Shown here piece by piece: positions 8,021 to 18,180 of a stretch of 64,000 nucleotides of DNA (positions within the stretch are counted from its first letter, which is position 1; the number at the start of each line of letters is the position of its first letter). The stretch comes from Xanthobacteraceae bacterium (lineage in GTDB: Bacteria; Pseudomonadota; Alphaproteobacteria; Rhizobiales; Xanthobacteraceae). Position numbers and translations under genes: made by a program. The notes under the pieces are model-generated. The model saw only the letters and a program-made list of their open reading frames with translations. It made no database searches and had not been told where the DNA came from. The stretch spans positions 62,001 through 126,000 of the forward strand of contig JAQGJU010000133.1 of assembly GCA_028290465.1 (NCBI GenBank). Direction: 5' to 3'.

Positions 8021-10822
8021 CTACTTCCTGCCGCGCAATGCCTTCAGGTCCGGCAGCTTCTGCTTGACCTTGCCGATATCGCGCCAGGGATCGGCTTTCA
8101 AATTCTTCAGCCGCTTGGCGATGTTCTCGACATTGAACTGGTCGGCGCTTTTGATCCGGCCGATTTCCTCCCACGCGACCGGCACTGAGGCCGCGGCGCC
8201 GGGCCGCGCCCGCGTCGAATAGGCGACAATGGCGGTGGCGCCGCGTCCATTGCGCAGATAGTCGACGAAGATCTTCCCCTTGCGCAGGCTCTTGGTCATC
8301 TTCGACACATAGAGCTTCGGTGAATCCGCCTCCATGGCCAGCGCCATGGCGTGCGCGAAATCCTTGCTGGTGTCCCAATCGCTGCCGTCGATCGGCAGCA
8401 CGACATGCAGGCCCTTGCCGCCCGACAGCTTCACGAAGCTGACCAGACCCAGCGCATCCAACCGTTCGCGGATCTCCCGCGCCGCCGCCACCATCTGCGC
8501 CCAGGCAACGCCTTCCCCGGGATCGAGGTCGAACACGATGCGGTCGCAGCTTTCGATATCCTCGATGCGGCAGCCCCAGGCATGGATCTCCAGCACGCCG
8601 GCCTGCACCAAAGCGAGTAGGCCTTCGAGATTGTCGATCGCGATGGATTCCGTACCCTCGGTATCGGCATCCGCCACCCGCAGCAGCCGCTCGTCGTCGA
8701 GTCCGGTCGATACGTGTTTCTGGAAAAAGCATTTCGTGCCGGCACCCGACGGACAGCGCACCAAAGCCAGCGGCCGGCGCAGCACATGCGGCGCCATCCA
8801 GTCCCACACCGACTGATAATATTCGCCAAGCATCTGCTTGGTGACCTCGGCGTCCTCCCAATAGACCCGGTCCGGATGGGTGAAGCGCACCCCGGCAATT
8901 TCGGTGGTGCCTTTGGCCGGCTTGGTGGCTGCTTTCGCGGCCGGTTTTGACGTCGCCTTGGCCGCAGATCTTTTGGCCGCCGCTTTCACCTTCGTCTTCG
9001 CGGGTTTTGCCATATCGGCCATCTCTTGTTTGGTGCTGACATCCGCCTCGCCGGACTTCGGCGCGGTCGCGTTGCGCTCGCGCACCACTTCCTTGGCCGA
9101 CTTGTCCTCACGCACGCCCTTGAACGAAGCCTGCCTGACCAGCCCTTCATGGGTCCAGGTCTGGAAGTCCGCTTCGACCACGGTCGTGGGTTTCACCCAA
9201 TGGACCGGACGGCGGCGCTCCTGTGTAGGCATTTTCTCGAATGGCGGCTTGTCGATTTCAAGCGGCTTCAACCGCTTCCACAGCTCGCGCCCCGTCTGCT
9301 GCGTATAGCCGGTGCCGACGCGCCCGCCATAGGTCAGCTTGCCGTCCTGGTAGTAGCCGACGATCAGCGCGCCGACCGCGCGCGGATTGACGCTGGAATC
9401 CGCGAAGCCGGTCACCACCAGTTCCTGGCGCCCTTTGCATTTCGACTTAATCCAGCCGTCCGAACGGCCGGACCGATATGTGCCATCGCGGCGCTTGGAA
9501 ATGATGCCTTCCAGATCCAGGCGGCACGCCTGCTTCAGTACCAGCGCGCCTTCGTCCTCGAAATGCTCGCTGAATCGCACCTTCGCCCCGTCGTCCGCAG
9601 ATGGTACCAAGTTTTCCAATTCGGCTTTGCGCTCCTCAAGCGGCAATGCGGTCAGGTCACGGCCGTCAAGATGCATCAGATCAAAGGCGTAGTAGATGAA
9701 TCGATCCAGGCGTCCGGCCGACAGATCGGCCTGCAGATCGCCGAAGTTTGAAATGCCGCCGTCCTCCTGCGACACCAGTTCGCCGTCGATCAGCGCGCTG
9801 TCGGCATCGAGTCCGGCGACCGCCTCAGCGATGTTGGAAAACCGGTGGGTCCAGTCGAGGCCCTTGCGGGTCAGCAGCTTGACCTCGCCGTTTTCAAGCC
9901 GGGCCTGAAGCCGGTAGCCGTCGAACTTGATCTCATGCAGCCAGCCGGCATCCGCCGGCGCGTGGGTGCGCAGCGTCGCCAGCATCGGCGGGATGAAGTC
10001 GGGCAGCCGCGCGCTGCCTTTGGATTTGGCCTTTTTGGCTTTGGCGGATTTGGTCTTAGCCGCTTTGGCCTTGCGCGGCGTACGGGCGGCGGCGCGACGG
10101 GGTGACACTGCCTTCTTGGCTTTGGCGGTTTTGGCTTTCGCGGCGGGCCTGCTGGCAGAGGCCTTTTTGGCCGTAGAAGCCTTCGCCTTCACCGGCCTTT
10201 TGGCGCTCGGCTTGGTATTGTCGGCGACGCTGGCGTTGGAATCCCACACCCGCGATTTGCCTTCGGCGATCTCATCGAGGTCGCGGCCGGTCGCGACCGA
10301 GAGCTTGGCTTCCTCCAGAATGTCAGGCTCGCCTTTGTCCCGGGCATATTCGTCATGCGATTTGATCAGCAGCCACGGCTCGTGCTTGTCGCCCGGCTTG
10401 CCGCGCAGCCGCACCAGATGCCACAGGCCGTGTAGCTTCTCGCCGTCGAGATGAAACGACAGGTGGCCCTTTTTGTAGCCCTTGTGCGGATCTCCTTCCG
10501 GCGTCCAGGTGCCGCGATCCCATAGCATCACGGTGCCGCCGCCATACTGGCCCTTCGGAATCGTGCCTTCGAAGTCGCCGTATTCGACCGGATGGTCCTC
10601 GACATGCACGGCGAGCCGCTTATCGGCCGGATTGAGGCTCGGGCCGCGCGTCACCGCCCAGCTCTTGAGCACGCCGTCCATCTCCAGCCGCAGATCGTAA
10701 TGCAGCCGGCTCGCCGCATGCTTCTGGATCAGGTAGCGGTTGCCCTTCTTGGCGCCGAGCTTGCCGCGCGGCTCCGACGTGACGTCGAATTGGCGTTTAC
10801 GGTGATAGGTCTGCAGGCCCAT
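8021..10822 (-). CDS. ligD: multifunctional DNA ligase D (NHEJ)
   Basis: A 933-residue protein for end processing and sealing in bacterial non-homologous end joining. Domain order is 3'-phosphoesterase, ligase, polymerase. The phosphoesterase (about 1-180) shows RLHYDLRLEMDG with His41/Asp43 and HVEDHPVEYGDFEG. A Lys/Ala-rich linker spans about 200-270. The ATP-dependent ligase (about 275-590) carries EIKFDG with the adenylated Lys299. A second Lys/Ala linker leads into the AEP-type polymerase (about 655-933) with RIVFDLDPGEG as the metal-binding DxD. All three domains look complete. It starts 15 bases after the ku stop, so ku-ligD is an operon. Domain order matches the Pseudomonas type rather than the mycobacterial type. 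Confidence 0.97.
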   Translation of the reverse strand: MGLQTYHRKRQFDVTSEPRGKLGAKKGNRYLIQKHAASRLHYDLRLEMDGVLKSWAVTRGPSLNPADKRLAVHVEDHPVEYGDFEGTIPKGQYGGGTVMLWDRGTWTPEGDPHKGYKKGHLSFHLDGEKLHGLWHLVRLRGKPGDKHEPWLLIKSHDEYARDKGEPDILEEAKLSVATGRDLDEIAEGKSRVWDSNASVADNTKPSAKRPVKAKASTAKKASASRPAAKAKTAKAKKAVSPRRAAARTPRKAKAAKTKSAKAKKAKSKGSARLPDFIPPMLATLRTHAPADAGWLHEIKFDGYRLQARLENGEVKLLTRKGLDWTHRFSNIAEAVAGLDADSALIDGELVSQEDGGISNFGDLQADLSAGRLDRFIYYAFDLMHLDGRDLTALPLEERKAELENLVPSADDGAKVRFSEHFEDEGALVLKQACRLDLEGIISKRRDGTYRSGRSDGWIKSKCKGRQELVVTGFADSSVNPRAVGALIVGYYQDGKLTYGGRVGTGYTQQTGRELWKRLKPLEIDKPPFEKMPTQERRRPVHWVKPTTVVEADFQTWTHEGLVRQASFKGVREDKSAKEVVRERNATAPKSGEADVSTKQEMADMAKPAKTKVKAAAKRSAAKATSKPAAKAATKPAKGTTEIAGVRFTHPDRVYWEDAEVTKQMLGEYYQSVWDWMAPHVLRRPLALVRCPSGAGTKCFFQKHVSTGLDDERLLRVADADTEGTESIAIDNLEGLLALVQAGVLEIHAWGCRIEDIESCDRIVFDLDPGEGVAWAQMVAAAREIRERLDALGLVSFVKLSGGKGLHVVLPIDGSDWDTSKDFAHAMALAMEADSPKLYVSKMTKSLRKGKIFVDYLRNGRGATAIVAYSTRARPGAAASVPVAWEEIGRIKSADQFNVENIAKRLKNLKADPWRDIGKVKQKLPDLKALRGRK

Positions 10823-10837
10823 ACTTGAACTCTCGCA

Positions 10838-11785
10838 TCAACTGGCGCGCTTGCGCTTCGCGGCCGGCTTGGGCGCGCGTTTGGCCGCCGACTTCGCCGC
10901 AGCTTTGGCCGGAGGCTTGCGCGCCGTCTTCGAAACGCTGGTCTTAGAGGCCATTTTGGCCTTTCCGCGCGTGTTGTCGTTGCTGCCGGCGTCGCCACTC
11001 CGGCCGCCCTTTTCAGCGTTCACACTGCGGCGCAGCGCATCCATCAGATTAATGACATTGCTCGGCTGCGCGGCCGGCGCCGCCTGCGGCTTGCGGCCGG
11101 CCTGCTTGGCGGCGATCAGTTCGGCGAGCGCCGTCTCGTAGTGGTCCTCGAATTTGCTCGGATCGAATTCCGCCTTCTTGGTGTCGAGGATGTGCTCGGC
11201 GAGCTTGAGCATGTCGTCGGACACCTTCACGTCCGGCACGTCCTCGAAATATTCCTCCGGATCGCGCACCTCGTTGGCGAAGCGGATCGCGGTCGCCACG
11301 ATGCCCTTGCCGCGCGGCTCCAGCATCAGCACCTGCTCGCGCCGGTACAGCACCACGCGGGCGAGACCGACCATGCCCTTGTCCTTCATCGCCTCGCGAA
11401 TGACCGCGAAGGCCTCGACCCCCACTTTGTCGTTCGGCACCAGGAAGAAGGATTCGTCGAGATACAGCGGATCGACCTCGGAGCGATCGACGAAGGATTC
11501 GATATCGATGGTGTGGGTGCTCTCCAGCGCGACCTTGTCGAAATCCTCGTCCTCGACCTGCACGTAGGAGTCATTGTCGAGCTTGTAGCCCTTGACCCGG
11601 TCCTCATCCGGCACCTCTTCGCCGGTTTCGGCGTCGACCACCTGATTTTTGACCCGATTTCCGGTCTCCCGATTGATGACGTTGAAACGGATGCGGCTGG
11701 ACCGGGTGGTCGCCGGGAACAACGCCACCCCGCACGACACCAGCGACAACTTCAGGTAGCCCTTCCAGTTCGCACGCGGTGCCAT
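10838..11785 (-). CDS. ku: Ku protein, NHEJ end-binding
   Basis: A 315-residue bacterial Ku that should bind double-strand ends as a homodimer and recruit LigD. Seen: N-terminal WKGYLKLSLVSCGVALFPA, the Ku core with SFVDRSEVDPLYLDESFFLV and LMLEPRGKGIVATAIRF, and a Lys/Ala/Pro-rich tail over the last 50 residues typical of rhizobial Ku proteins. The tail probably contacts DNA or LigD. It lies immediately upstream of ligD on the same strand. Rhizobial genomes often carry several ku copies; only one is seen here. Confidence 0.96.
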   Translation of the reverse strand: MAPRANWKGYLKLSLVSCGVALFPATTRSSRIRFNVINRETGNRVKNQVVDAETGEEVPDEDRVKGYKLDNDSYVQVEDEDFDKVALESTHTIDIESFVDRSEVDPLYLDESFFLVPNDKVGVEAFAVIREAMKDKGMVGLARVVLYRREQVLMLEPRGKGIVATAIRFANEVRDPEEYFEDVPDVKVSDDMLKLAEHILDTKKAEFDPSKFEDHYETALAELIAAKQAGRKPQAAPAAQPSNVINLMDALRRSVNAEKGGRSGDAGSNDNTRGKAKMASKTSVSKTARKPPAKAAAKSAAKRAPKPAAKRKRAS

Positions 11786-12009
11786 GACGCCCAGCCCTAC
11801 TGACCGACTCGGGACGAGTCGGGGGAGAACGCCGGGCGGCGGAACCGGTTCCCGGCCGCAATTTACCGTGCCTTTTTAATGCCTTCGGCCCGCCCCAGCC
11901 GTGCCGCCATCAACACGGCATCCTGACCGGGCGGCCGGCCGATATCGCTCGATTGTGCCGCGGTTTCTGGTATGTCAGGACTAAGACAGGTCCCGACTGG
12001 AAGACCCTG

Positions 12010-13938
12010 ATGTCCAAGACTTTACCGTCCAAGACCCCACTGCTCGACCTGGCCCCGACCCCGGAGGCGCTGCGCCGGCTGGACGACGGGCAATTGCGCC
12101 AGTTCGCCGACGAATTGCGCCAGGAAACCATCGACGCGGTCGCGGTGACCGGCGGCCATCTGGGCGCCGGGCTCGGGGTGATCGAACTGACGGTGGCGCT
12201 GCATTACATCTTCGACACCCCCCGCGACCGGCTGATCTGGGACGTCGGCCATCAGGCCTATCCGCACAAGATTCTGACCGGACGGCGCGACCGCATCCGC
12301 ACCCTGCGCCAGGTCGACGGCCTGTCGGGCTTCACCAAGCGCGCCGAGAGCGAATACGACCCATTCGGGGCCGCGCATTCCTCGACCTCGATCTCGGCCG
12401 GCCTCGGCATGGCGGTGGCGCGCGACCTGGATGGTCGCGACAACAATGTGATCGCCGTGATCGGCGATGGCGCGATGTCGGCCGGCATGGCCTATGAGGC
12501 GATGAACAATGCCGGCGCGATGAATTCACGGCTGATCGTGGTGCTGAACGACAACGACATGTCGATCGCGCCGCCGGTCGGCGCGATGTCGGCGTATCTG
12601 GCCCGGCTGATTTCCGGCCGCACCTACCGGTCGATCCGCGAGATCGGCAAACATCTCGCCCACAAGCTGCCGAAATTCTTCGAGGAGCGCGCCGCGCGTG
12701 CCGAGGAATATGCCCGCGGCTTCTGGACCGGCGGCACGCTGTTCGAGGAACTCGGCTTCTTCTATGTCGGGCCGATCGACGGCCATAACCTCGACCACCT
12801 GCTGCCGGTGCTCAAGAACGTGCGCGACGCCGGCGCCGGCCCGATCCTGGTCCATGTCGTCACTCAGAAGGGCAAAGGCTATCCGCCCGCCGAGGTGTCG
12901 GCCGACAAATATCATGGCGTGGTCAAGTTTGATGTGGCGACCGGCGCGCAGGCCAAAGCCAAGTCGAACGCCCCGCAATACACCAAGGTGTTCGGCGAGA
13001 CGCTGGTGCGCGAGGCCGAGAAGGACAACCGCATCGTCGCCGTCACGGCCGCGATGCCGTCCGGCACCGGCATCGACATTTTCCAAGAGCGCTTCCCGGC
13101 CCGTACCTTCGACGTCGGCATCGCCGAACAGCATGCCGTGACCTTCGCGGCGGGTCTGGCCAGCGAAGGCTACAAGCCGTTCTGCGCGATCTATTCGACC
13201 TTCCTGCAGCGCGGCTACGACCAGGTGGTGCACGACGTCGCGATCCAGAAACTGCCGGTGCGCTTCGCCATCGACCGCGCCGGCTTCGTCGGCGCCGACG
13301 GTCCGACCCACGCCGGCGCCTTCGACATTGTCTATCTGGGCTGCCTGCCCGGCTTCGTGCTGATGGCGGCCGCCGACGAGGCCGAACTGGTCCATATGGT
13401 GGCGACCCAGGTCGCGCTCGACGACGCACCGTCGGCGTTGCGCTATCCGCGCGGCGAAGGCGTCGGCGTCGAGATGCCGGAGCACGGCGTGCCGCTGGAG
13501 ATCGGCAAGGGCCGCATCGTGCGCGAGGGCCACAAGATCGCGTTGCTGTCCTACGGCACGCGCCTCGCGGAGTGCCTGAAGGCGGCGGACGAATTGGCCG
13601 CGCTCGGACTGTCGACCACGGTCGCCGACGCCCGTTTCGCCAAGCCGCTTGACGTCGATCTGGTGCTGCGCCTCGCGCGCGAGCACGAAGTGCTGATCAC
13701 GATCGAGGAAGGCTCGGTCGGCGGCTTCGGCGCTTATGTGCTGCACGCGCTGGCCGAGCACGGCGCGCTCGACGGCCACGTCAAGGTGCGCAGCATGGTG
13801 CTGCCGGATGCCTTCATCGACCATGACTCGCCGGCCGCGATGTACGCCAAGGCCGGCCTCGACGCCGCCGGCATCGTCACCAAGGTGTTCGAGGCGCTCG
13901 GCAAGGATGTCGCCGCCGAAACTGTGAAGCTCGCCTGA
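12010..13938 (+). CDS. dxs: 1-deoxy-D-xylulose-5-phosphate synthase
   Basis: A 642-residue thiamine-diphosphate enzyme that condenses pyruvate and glyceraldehyde-3-phosphate to DXP, the first step of the MEP isoprenoid route and a precursor for thiamine and pyridoxal. Seen: [16 protein letters not shown] near residue 77, the ThDP motif [19 protein letters not shown] then LNDND, and the transketolase-type [18 protein letters not shown] with the catalytic Glu. ATG 12010 gives the standard N-terminus; a longer GTG-initiated frame from 11953 is unlikely. In related genomes dxs lies near tlyA, as here, although a cyclase and two other genes separate them in this window. Confidence 0.97.
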   Translation: MSKTLPSKTPLLDLAPTPEALRRLDDGQLRQFADELRQETIDAVAVTGGHLGAGLGVIELTVALHYIFDTPRDRLIWDVGHQAYPHKILTGRRDRIRTLRQVDGLSGFTKRAESEYDPFGAAHSSTSISAGLGMAVARDLDGRDNNVIAVIGDGAMSAGMAYEAMNNAGAMNSRLIVVLNDNDMSIAPPVGAMSAYLARLISGRTYRSIREIGKHLAHKLPKFFEERAARAEEYARGFWTGGTLFEELGFFYVGPIDGHNLDHLLPVLKNVRDAGAGPILVHVVTQKGKGYPPAEVSADKYHGVVKFDVATGAQAKAKSNAPQYTKVFGETLVREAEKDNRIVAVTAAMPSGTGIDIFQERFPARTFDVGIAEQHAVTFAAGLASEGYKPFCAIYSTFLQRGYDQVVHDVAIQKLPVRFAIDRAGFVGADGPTHAGAFDIVYLGCLPGFVLMAAADEAELVHMVATQVALDDAPSALRYPRGEGVGVEMPEHGVPLEIGKGRIVREGHKIALLSYGTRLAECLKAADELAALGLSTTVADARFAKPLDVDLVLRLAREHEVLITIEEGSVGGFGAYVLHALAEHGALDGHVKVRSMVLPDAFIDHDSPAAMYAKAGLDAAGIVTKVFEALGKDVAAETVKLA

Positions 13939-14138
13939 CAATGAGTTGCGGTGATACTTTATCGCCATTTTTAAAGTACGTTGATCGCTGTCTTTAACGG
14001 CGCATTAGCCCTGCCGTCGCGGCGTCGAAACTATTTCCGCCGCAGCCCTCCGGCATTGGGGATTGATAAGTATTTTTACGCCAGTTTCGCCCCTGCGGAC
14101 GGGAGCAACGAAGCCACCTGGCGCCGGGACAACGTAAG

Positions 14139-15443
14139 ATGCGAAAATTGCCGTGGCGCCGGATCAGTGGACCTGTGTTGACCGTCCTGGTCAGCCTGGG
14201 AACACTGTACGTGCACCGCCATGTGGTACAGATCGTCGTGCCCGGAGCGCTGCCGTTCATGGCCGTGCTGTACAGCGCCTATGTCGGCGGCCTGCGCTCT
14301 GGCCTGGTCAGTTCTGTGATTGCCATCGTATTTTCGATCATCGTCAATTCACTTCCCGGTCACTTCCTGACGTTCAATGCGGAAGGATTTACCCGGCTCG
14401 GCGTTCTTAGCGCCTCCGTCGTGATCGCCACACTGCTGCTCGGCACGTTGCGCGGCCGCGCTGCGCGGCTGCTGCAGATCGAGCGGGCGAGTCGCGCACG
14501 GGTCGAGGCCACAAATGGCGAGTTGATGCGCCTGCATGCCGCGCTCCACCGTGTCGACTACGGCATCGTGCTGCTCGACGAGGAACTGCGCGCGCAGTTC
14601 ATCAACCGCGCCTATCTGCGCCTATTCGACCTGCCGGCCGCTCAGATAGAGTCCGGCATCGGGTTCGCCGATCTGCTGCGGCATGCGCGCGAGTCCGTGC
14701 TGATGACACTGCCGAACGCCGAACTTGAGATTTATATCGCCAAGCGCATGGTCCAGATGCGGACCGGCCTCGAGAACAGGACCGACCTGCGGCTCACCAA
14801 TGGACAGGTGGTGCGCGCCCAATCCACCCCGCTGCCGGAAGGCGGCTGGATGCTCAGCTACAACGACGTCACCGATCTGGTCAGCCAGGCCGATGAAATG
14901 GCCCAGCTTGCCGCGATCGACGGCATGACCGACCTCTATAACCGTCGCCACTTCCAGAAGCTCGGCCAGGAAGCCTGCGAACGCGCCCAGCGCGAGCGCA
15001 AACCATTGTCGCTGCTGATGATCGACATCGATCTCTTCAAGACGATCAATGACCGGTTCGGCCATGCCGCCGGCGACGACGTGATCCGCAGCGTGGCAAA
15101 TCTTTGCCGGACCGGAATGCGCCCAGGCGATATCGCCGCGCGACTGGGCGGTGACGAGTTCGCGCTGCTGTTGCCCGACACATCGATCGAGATCGCCACC
15201 GCTCTCGCCGAAACCCTGCGCCAGCGGATGGCCGGGTCGCCGATCTCGAACGCGGAAGCGGACGCCACGGCGACGATCAGCATCGGTGTCGCCGATTCCA
15301 CTTCCGGCATTCGTTCGCTCGGCGATCTGATGCTGCGCGCCGACACGGCGCTCTATCAGGCCAAACGCGGCACCCGCAACAGCGTGGTCCGGGCCGGCGA
15401 GCATCACCAGGCCGACCATCTTCAAGCCATCGTGGCGGCCTGA
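14139..15443 (+). CDS. membrane-bound diguanylate cyclase (GGDEF)
   Basis: A 434-residue protein. Residues 10-105 hold several hydrophobic segments similar in style to the four-helix DUF4118/KdpD-type sensor region. A PAS-like segment follows (VDYGIVLLDEELRAQFINRA, 139-158) and then a GGDEF domain with MTDLYNRRHF, LMIDIDLFKTIND and RLGGDEFALLLPD. The catalytic GGDEF (337-341) is intact, and the inhibitory site RPGD (328-331) lies exactly five residues before it, so product feedback is expected. It should make cyclic di-GMP from two GTP at the inner membrane. The signal sensed is unknown. There is no obvious operon partner. Confidence 0.93.
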   Translation: MRKLPWRRISGPVLTVLVSLGTLYVHRHVVQIVVPGALPFMAVLYSAYVGGLRSGLVSSVIAIVFSIIVNSLPGHFLTFNAEGFTRLGVLSASVVIATLLLGTLRGRAARLLQIERASRARVEATNGELMRLHAALHRVDYGIVLLDEELRAQFINRAYLRLFDLPAAQIESGIGFADLLRHARESVLMTLPNAELEIYIAKRMVQMRTGLENRTDLRLTNGQVVRAQSTPLPEGGWMLSYNDVTDLVSQADEMAQLAAIDGMTDLYNRRHFQKLGQEACERAQRERKPLSLLMIDIDLFKTINDRFGHAAGDDVIRSVANLCRTGMRPGDIAARLGGDEFALLLPDTSIEIATALAETLRQRMAGSPISNAEADATATISIGVADSTSGIRSLGDLMLRADTALYQAKRGTRNSVVRAGEHHQADHLQAIVAA

Positions 15444-15515
15444 GATTTCAAGCTATATTATTGGCACTCGTTTGATCCAATCCGGCGCGTACCGGAGCAT
15501 TGGGATTGAGAGCCG

Positions 15516-16055
15516 ATGAAGGTCTATCTCGCCGGGCCTGACGTCTTTCTGCCTGACGCCATCGCGGTTGGCCGCCGCAAACGCGACATATGCGCGGCCC
15601 ACGGACTCGTTGGCCTGTTCCCGCTGGATGGTGAGGTCGCCGCCCTCGGGCTGGATGCCTCAATGGAAATTTTCCAGGCCAATACCGAATTGATGGCGCA
15701 GTCCGACGCCATTATCGCAAACCTGACGCCGTTTCGCGGCCCCAGCGCCGATGCCGGCACCGTCTACGAACTCGGCTTCATGGCGGGCCAGCGAAAATTC
15801 TGCACCGGCTATTCGAACATTCCCGGCGTCTATCTCGACCGGGTCGCCGCGCGGCCGCAAGGAGGAGCCTCGCCGCTGTATGACAGCGACGGCCTCGTGG
15901 TCGAGGATTTCAAGCTCGCCGACAATCTGATGATCGTCCACGCGCTCGATCTGTACGGCCATGCGCTGATCGTGCCGGAGCAGCCGCCCGATGACGTGTG
16001 GCACGATCTGACGGTGTTCGAGGCTTGCGTGCGCATCGTTGCGGAGCGTGCGTAA
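15516..16055 (+). CDS. nucleoside 2-deoxyribosyltransferase family protein
   Basis: A 179-residue NDT-fold protein. Seen: N-terminal MKVYLAGPDVFLPDA, the central IANLTPFRGPSADAGTVYEL motif with the likely catalytic Glu in YELGFM, and a Rossmann-like alternation typical of the family. Members exchange the base of 2'-deoxyribonucleosides or hydrolyse (deoxy)nucleotides such as dNMPs, so a salvage or house-cleaning role is likely. It is preceded by GAGAG at a suitable distance. It lies between a diguanylate cyclase and a convergent secreted-protein gene. Confidence 0.88.
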   Translation: MKVYLAGPDVFLPDAIAVGRRKRDICAAHGLVGLFPLDGEVAALGLDASMEIFQANTELMAQSDAIIANLTPFRGPSADAGTVYELGFMAGQRKFCTGYSNIPGVYLDRVAARPQGGASPLYDSDGLVVEDFKLADNLMIVHALDLYGHALIVPEQPPDDVWHDLTVFEACVRIVAERA

Positions 16056-16065
16056 CGCCTTGCCA

Positions 16066-16545
16066 TCACTTCACCTTGCAGCCGTTCTCGAAGATCTTCA
16101 GCTTTTCGGCGCGGCCCTCGGCCGGAAAGGTGACCGACGCGTCGGCCATCTTGACCGTCAATTCGCCGGGCGCCCGCAGCACCGCCAGCAACGGGCCCAA
16201 GGTTATCTTTTTGGCCTCGCCAAAAGTAAAGCCGTTCAATTCGTCAGTCGTGGTCGCGCCCTTCAGGCTGACCTTGGCGCCGCCGGCCGACAGTTCGATA
16301 GTCAGCGGCCGCTTGACCTTCAGACTCTTCACTTCCTCATACACCGTCAGGCTGACGCCGCGCTTCTTGTCGCAGACCAGCGTAAACCGGGCGTCGTCGC
16401 TGTTCGGCGTCGCGAAGCCCATCGCGGCGCCGTTGCCATCGACCTCGCCGTACCAGACCGGCTTTTCGTCATCCTCGGCGACCGCCGGTCCGGCCAGCAT
16501 GGTGACGCCCAACAGCATGAGCCCAATCAGTTTCCGTGCCGTCAT
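16066..16545 (-). CDS. secreted hypothetical protein
   Basis: A 159-residue protein with a clear Sec signal peptide (KLIGLMLLGVTMLAGPAVA, cleavage about residue 23). The mature part begins EDDEKPVWYGEVDG and is beta-rich, with two Cys residues (one in LVCDKK, one in ENGCKVK) that could pair in the periplasm. ATG 16545 has a GGAGG about 6 bases upstream. I do not recognise a domain. It converges on the deoxyribosyltransferase gene, with 10 bases between the stops. Confidence 0.8.
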   Translation of the reverse strand: MTARKLIGLMLLGVTMLAGPAVAEDDEKPVWYGEVDGNGAAMGFATPNSDDARFTLVCDKKRGVSLTVYEEVKSLKVKRPLTIELSAGGAKVSLKGATTTDELNGFTFGEAKKITLGPLLAVLRAPGELTVKMADASVTFPAEGRAEKLKIFENGCKVK

Positions 16546-16696
16546 GTTGGCCTCCAATTCGTGCGCCGACGTTCTCGGCAATAGACCCTGTAGTCGGTAA
16601 CGGGGCCAAAACGGTTCGACCGGCAAATGGGAATTCGCCGGACGATGATCGCCCGCCACACTGGCCGATATCGGCCGGCCTTGCTATGCCGACCGC

Positions 16697-17431
16697 ATGA
16701 GCCCCCGTATTCGCGCCGACCGCCTGTTGGTGGATCGCGGCCTGTTCGACAGCCGCGCCAAGGCCCAAGCTGCGATAGCAGCCGGCCTGGTGACAGCCGA
16801 CGGCCTTCCGGTCGGCAAGGCGTCGGACCTGATCGCGCCGGGTGCCGCCATCGAGGCGACGCCGGTCCATCCCTATGTGTCTCGCGGCGGCGTCAAGCTG
16901 GCGGCGGCGCTCGACCGGTTCTCGATTGATCCGCGCGGCCGGATCTGTCTCGATGTCGGCGCCTCGACCGGCGGCTTCACCCAGGTGCTGCTGGAGCGTG
17001 GCGCGCGTCATGTCTATGCGGTCGATGTCGGCACGGCCCAACTCCATGATACGCTGCGCGGCCGGCCGGACCTCACCGTGCTGGAGCAGACCGATATTCG
17101 CCGGCTCGACGGCGCGACCCTGCCCGAGCCGCCGGACCTTGTCGTCATCGATGTCAGCTTCATTCCGCTCGGCCTGGTGCTGCCGGCCGCGCTGGCGCTT
17201 GCCAGGATGCCGGCGGATCTGGTCTCGCTGATCAAGCCGCAATTCGAGGCCGGCCGCGCCGAACTGAAGAAGGGCATCGTGCGCGACCCGGCGGTCCGGC
17301 AGGCGGTCTGCGACGCGGTCGCCGCGCAGGTCGAGGCGCTCGGCTGGGTCGTGTCCGGCGTGATGCCGTCGCCCATCAGTGGCGGCGACGGTAATCTGGA
17401 ATTTCTGCTGGGCGCGCGGCGCGCCGTGTGA
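16697..17431 (+). CDS. tlyA: TlyA family rRNA 2'-O-methyltransferase
   Basis: A 244-residue protein with an N-terminal S4 RNA-binding domain (RADRLLVDRGLFDSRAKAQA, residues 5-24) followed by an FtsJ/RrmJ-type SAM methyltransferase. Seen: SAM motif CLDVGASTGGFTQVLLERGA at about 80-99, DVSFIPLGLVLP, and LIKPQFEAGRAELKKGIV. TlyA enzymes methylate ribose in 16S and/or 23S rRNA, and some were earlier called haemolysins. The length matches the family. It lies downstream of dxs, a linkage common in Alphaproteobacteria. Confidence 0.94.
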   Translation: MSPRIRADRLLVDRGLFDSRAKAQAAIAAGLVTADGLPVGKASDLIAPGAAIEATPVHPYVSRGGVKLAAALDRFSIDPRGRICLDVGASTGGFTQVLLERGARHVYAVDVGTAQLHDTLRGRPDLTVLEQTDIRRLDGATLPEPPDLVVIDVSFIPLGLVLPAALALARMPADLVSLIKPQFEAGRAELKKGIVRDPAVRQAVCDAVAAQVEALGWVVSGVMPSPISGGDGNLEFLLGARRAV

Positions 17432-17508
17432 TGCCCTCACATCTCTCTTGAATTTATTGAACTTTTCGCATCTAATTCAACCTGCGTTTGCAGTGACGGC
17501 GATGCACC

Positions 17509-18165
17509 ATGTCTTTTCTGCTTCAGAAAGACGTTCCGCTGGTCCTGACCATCATCGTGGCCGCATGGACCTGGATTCTGTCCGAGCAGGTCAAGAGCTT
17601 CGATAAGCTGCAACTCGTCGAGTACCAATACAACGCCGGCGGCAACAACAATAAGCTGCTGTTTCGCAACGCCTCGCAGTCGCAAAGCATCAAGTCGCTG
17701 AAAATCGTCGTGACCTGCCGGAAGGGCCCCGACTGCTTCGACCGCAAAGGCGATTTCGCCGGCACCACGGAAATCGTGCCGCCCTTCGGCGTCAAGCCGC
17801 AGGAGATCGGCAGCGAAGGCAACAGCTACGGTACGTTCACGTTCAGCCTGGCGATCGGCTCGGCGATCGTGCTGTCGATGTATCTGAAAGACCCGAGCGG
17901 CGAACTGCGCTTCATGGTCGTCAACGCGCAGGAATTCGACCACCTTCAATTGGTCGAAACCAATTCATGGTTTGCGTGGCTGTACCGGTACGAATGGGTC
18001 TTGCTCTACCTGCTGCTGTTCGTCGCGACGATTGGCGTGTTCTGGCTGATGAAGACCCAGCCGCCGGCAGGCCCGGCACCTAAAGCTGAATCCCGGTTGG
18101 TGCGTCGCGCGATACTGCGATTTGCGCGAAAGAAGTTCGATCCAACCACCCGACGATGGAAGTAA
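17509..18165 (+). CDS. hypothetical protein with two membrane segments
   Basis: A 218-residue protein of unknown function. A hydrophobic helix lies at residues 9-26 (VPLVLTIIVAAWTWIL region), followed by a domain of about 120 residues that is beta-rich and contains two nearby Cys residues (VTCRKGPDCF), then a second helix (YLLLFVATIGVFWLM, about 166-181) and a basic cytoplasmic tail. The loop between the helices is probably periplasmic. The next gene follows after 15 bases on the same strand and is also unknown, so the two form a pair inserted between tlyA and a MATE gene. Confidence 0.78.
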   Translation: MSFLLQKDVPLVLTIIVAAWTWILSEQVKSFDKLQLVEYQYNAGGNNNKLLFRNASQSQSIKSLKIVVTCRKGPDCFDRKGDFAGTTEIVPPFGVKPQEIGSEGNSYGTFTFSLAIGSAIVLSMYLKDPSGELRFMVVNAQEFDHLQLVETNSWFAWLYRYEWVLLYLLLFVATIGVFWLMKTQPPAGPAPKAESRLVRRAILRFARKKFDPTTRRWK

Positions 18166-18180
18166 CGCGAGGGGCCCGTC

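Noticed and set aside
8150-10250. Numerous Lys/Ala-coding stretches in ligD as a possible repeat element
   Set aside because: These are the normal low-complexity linkers between LigD domains.
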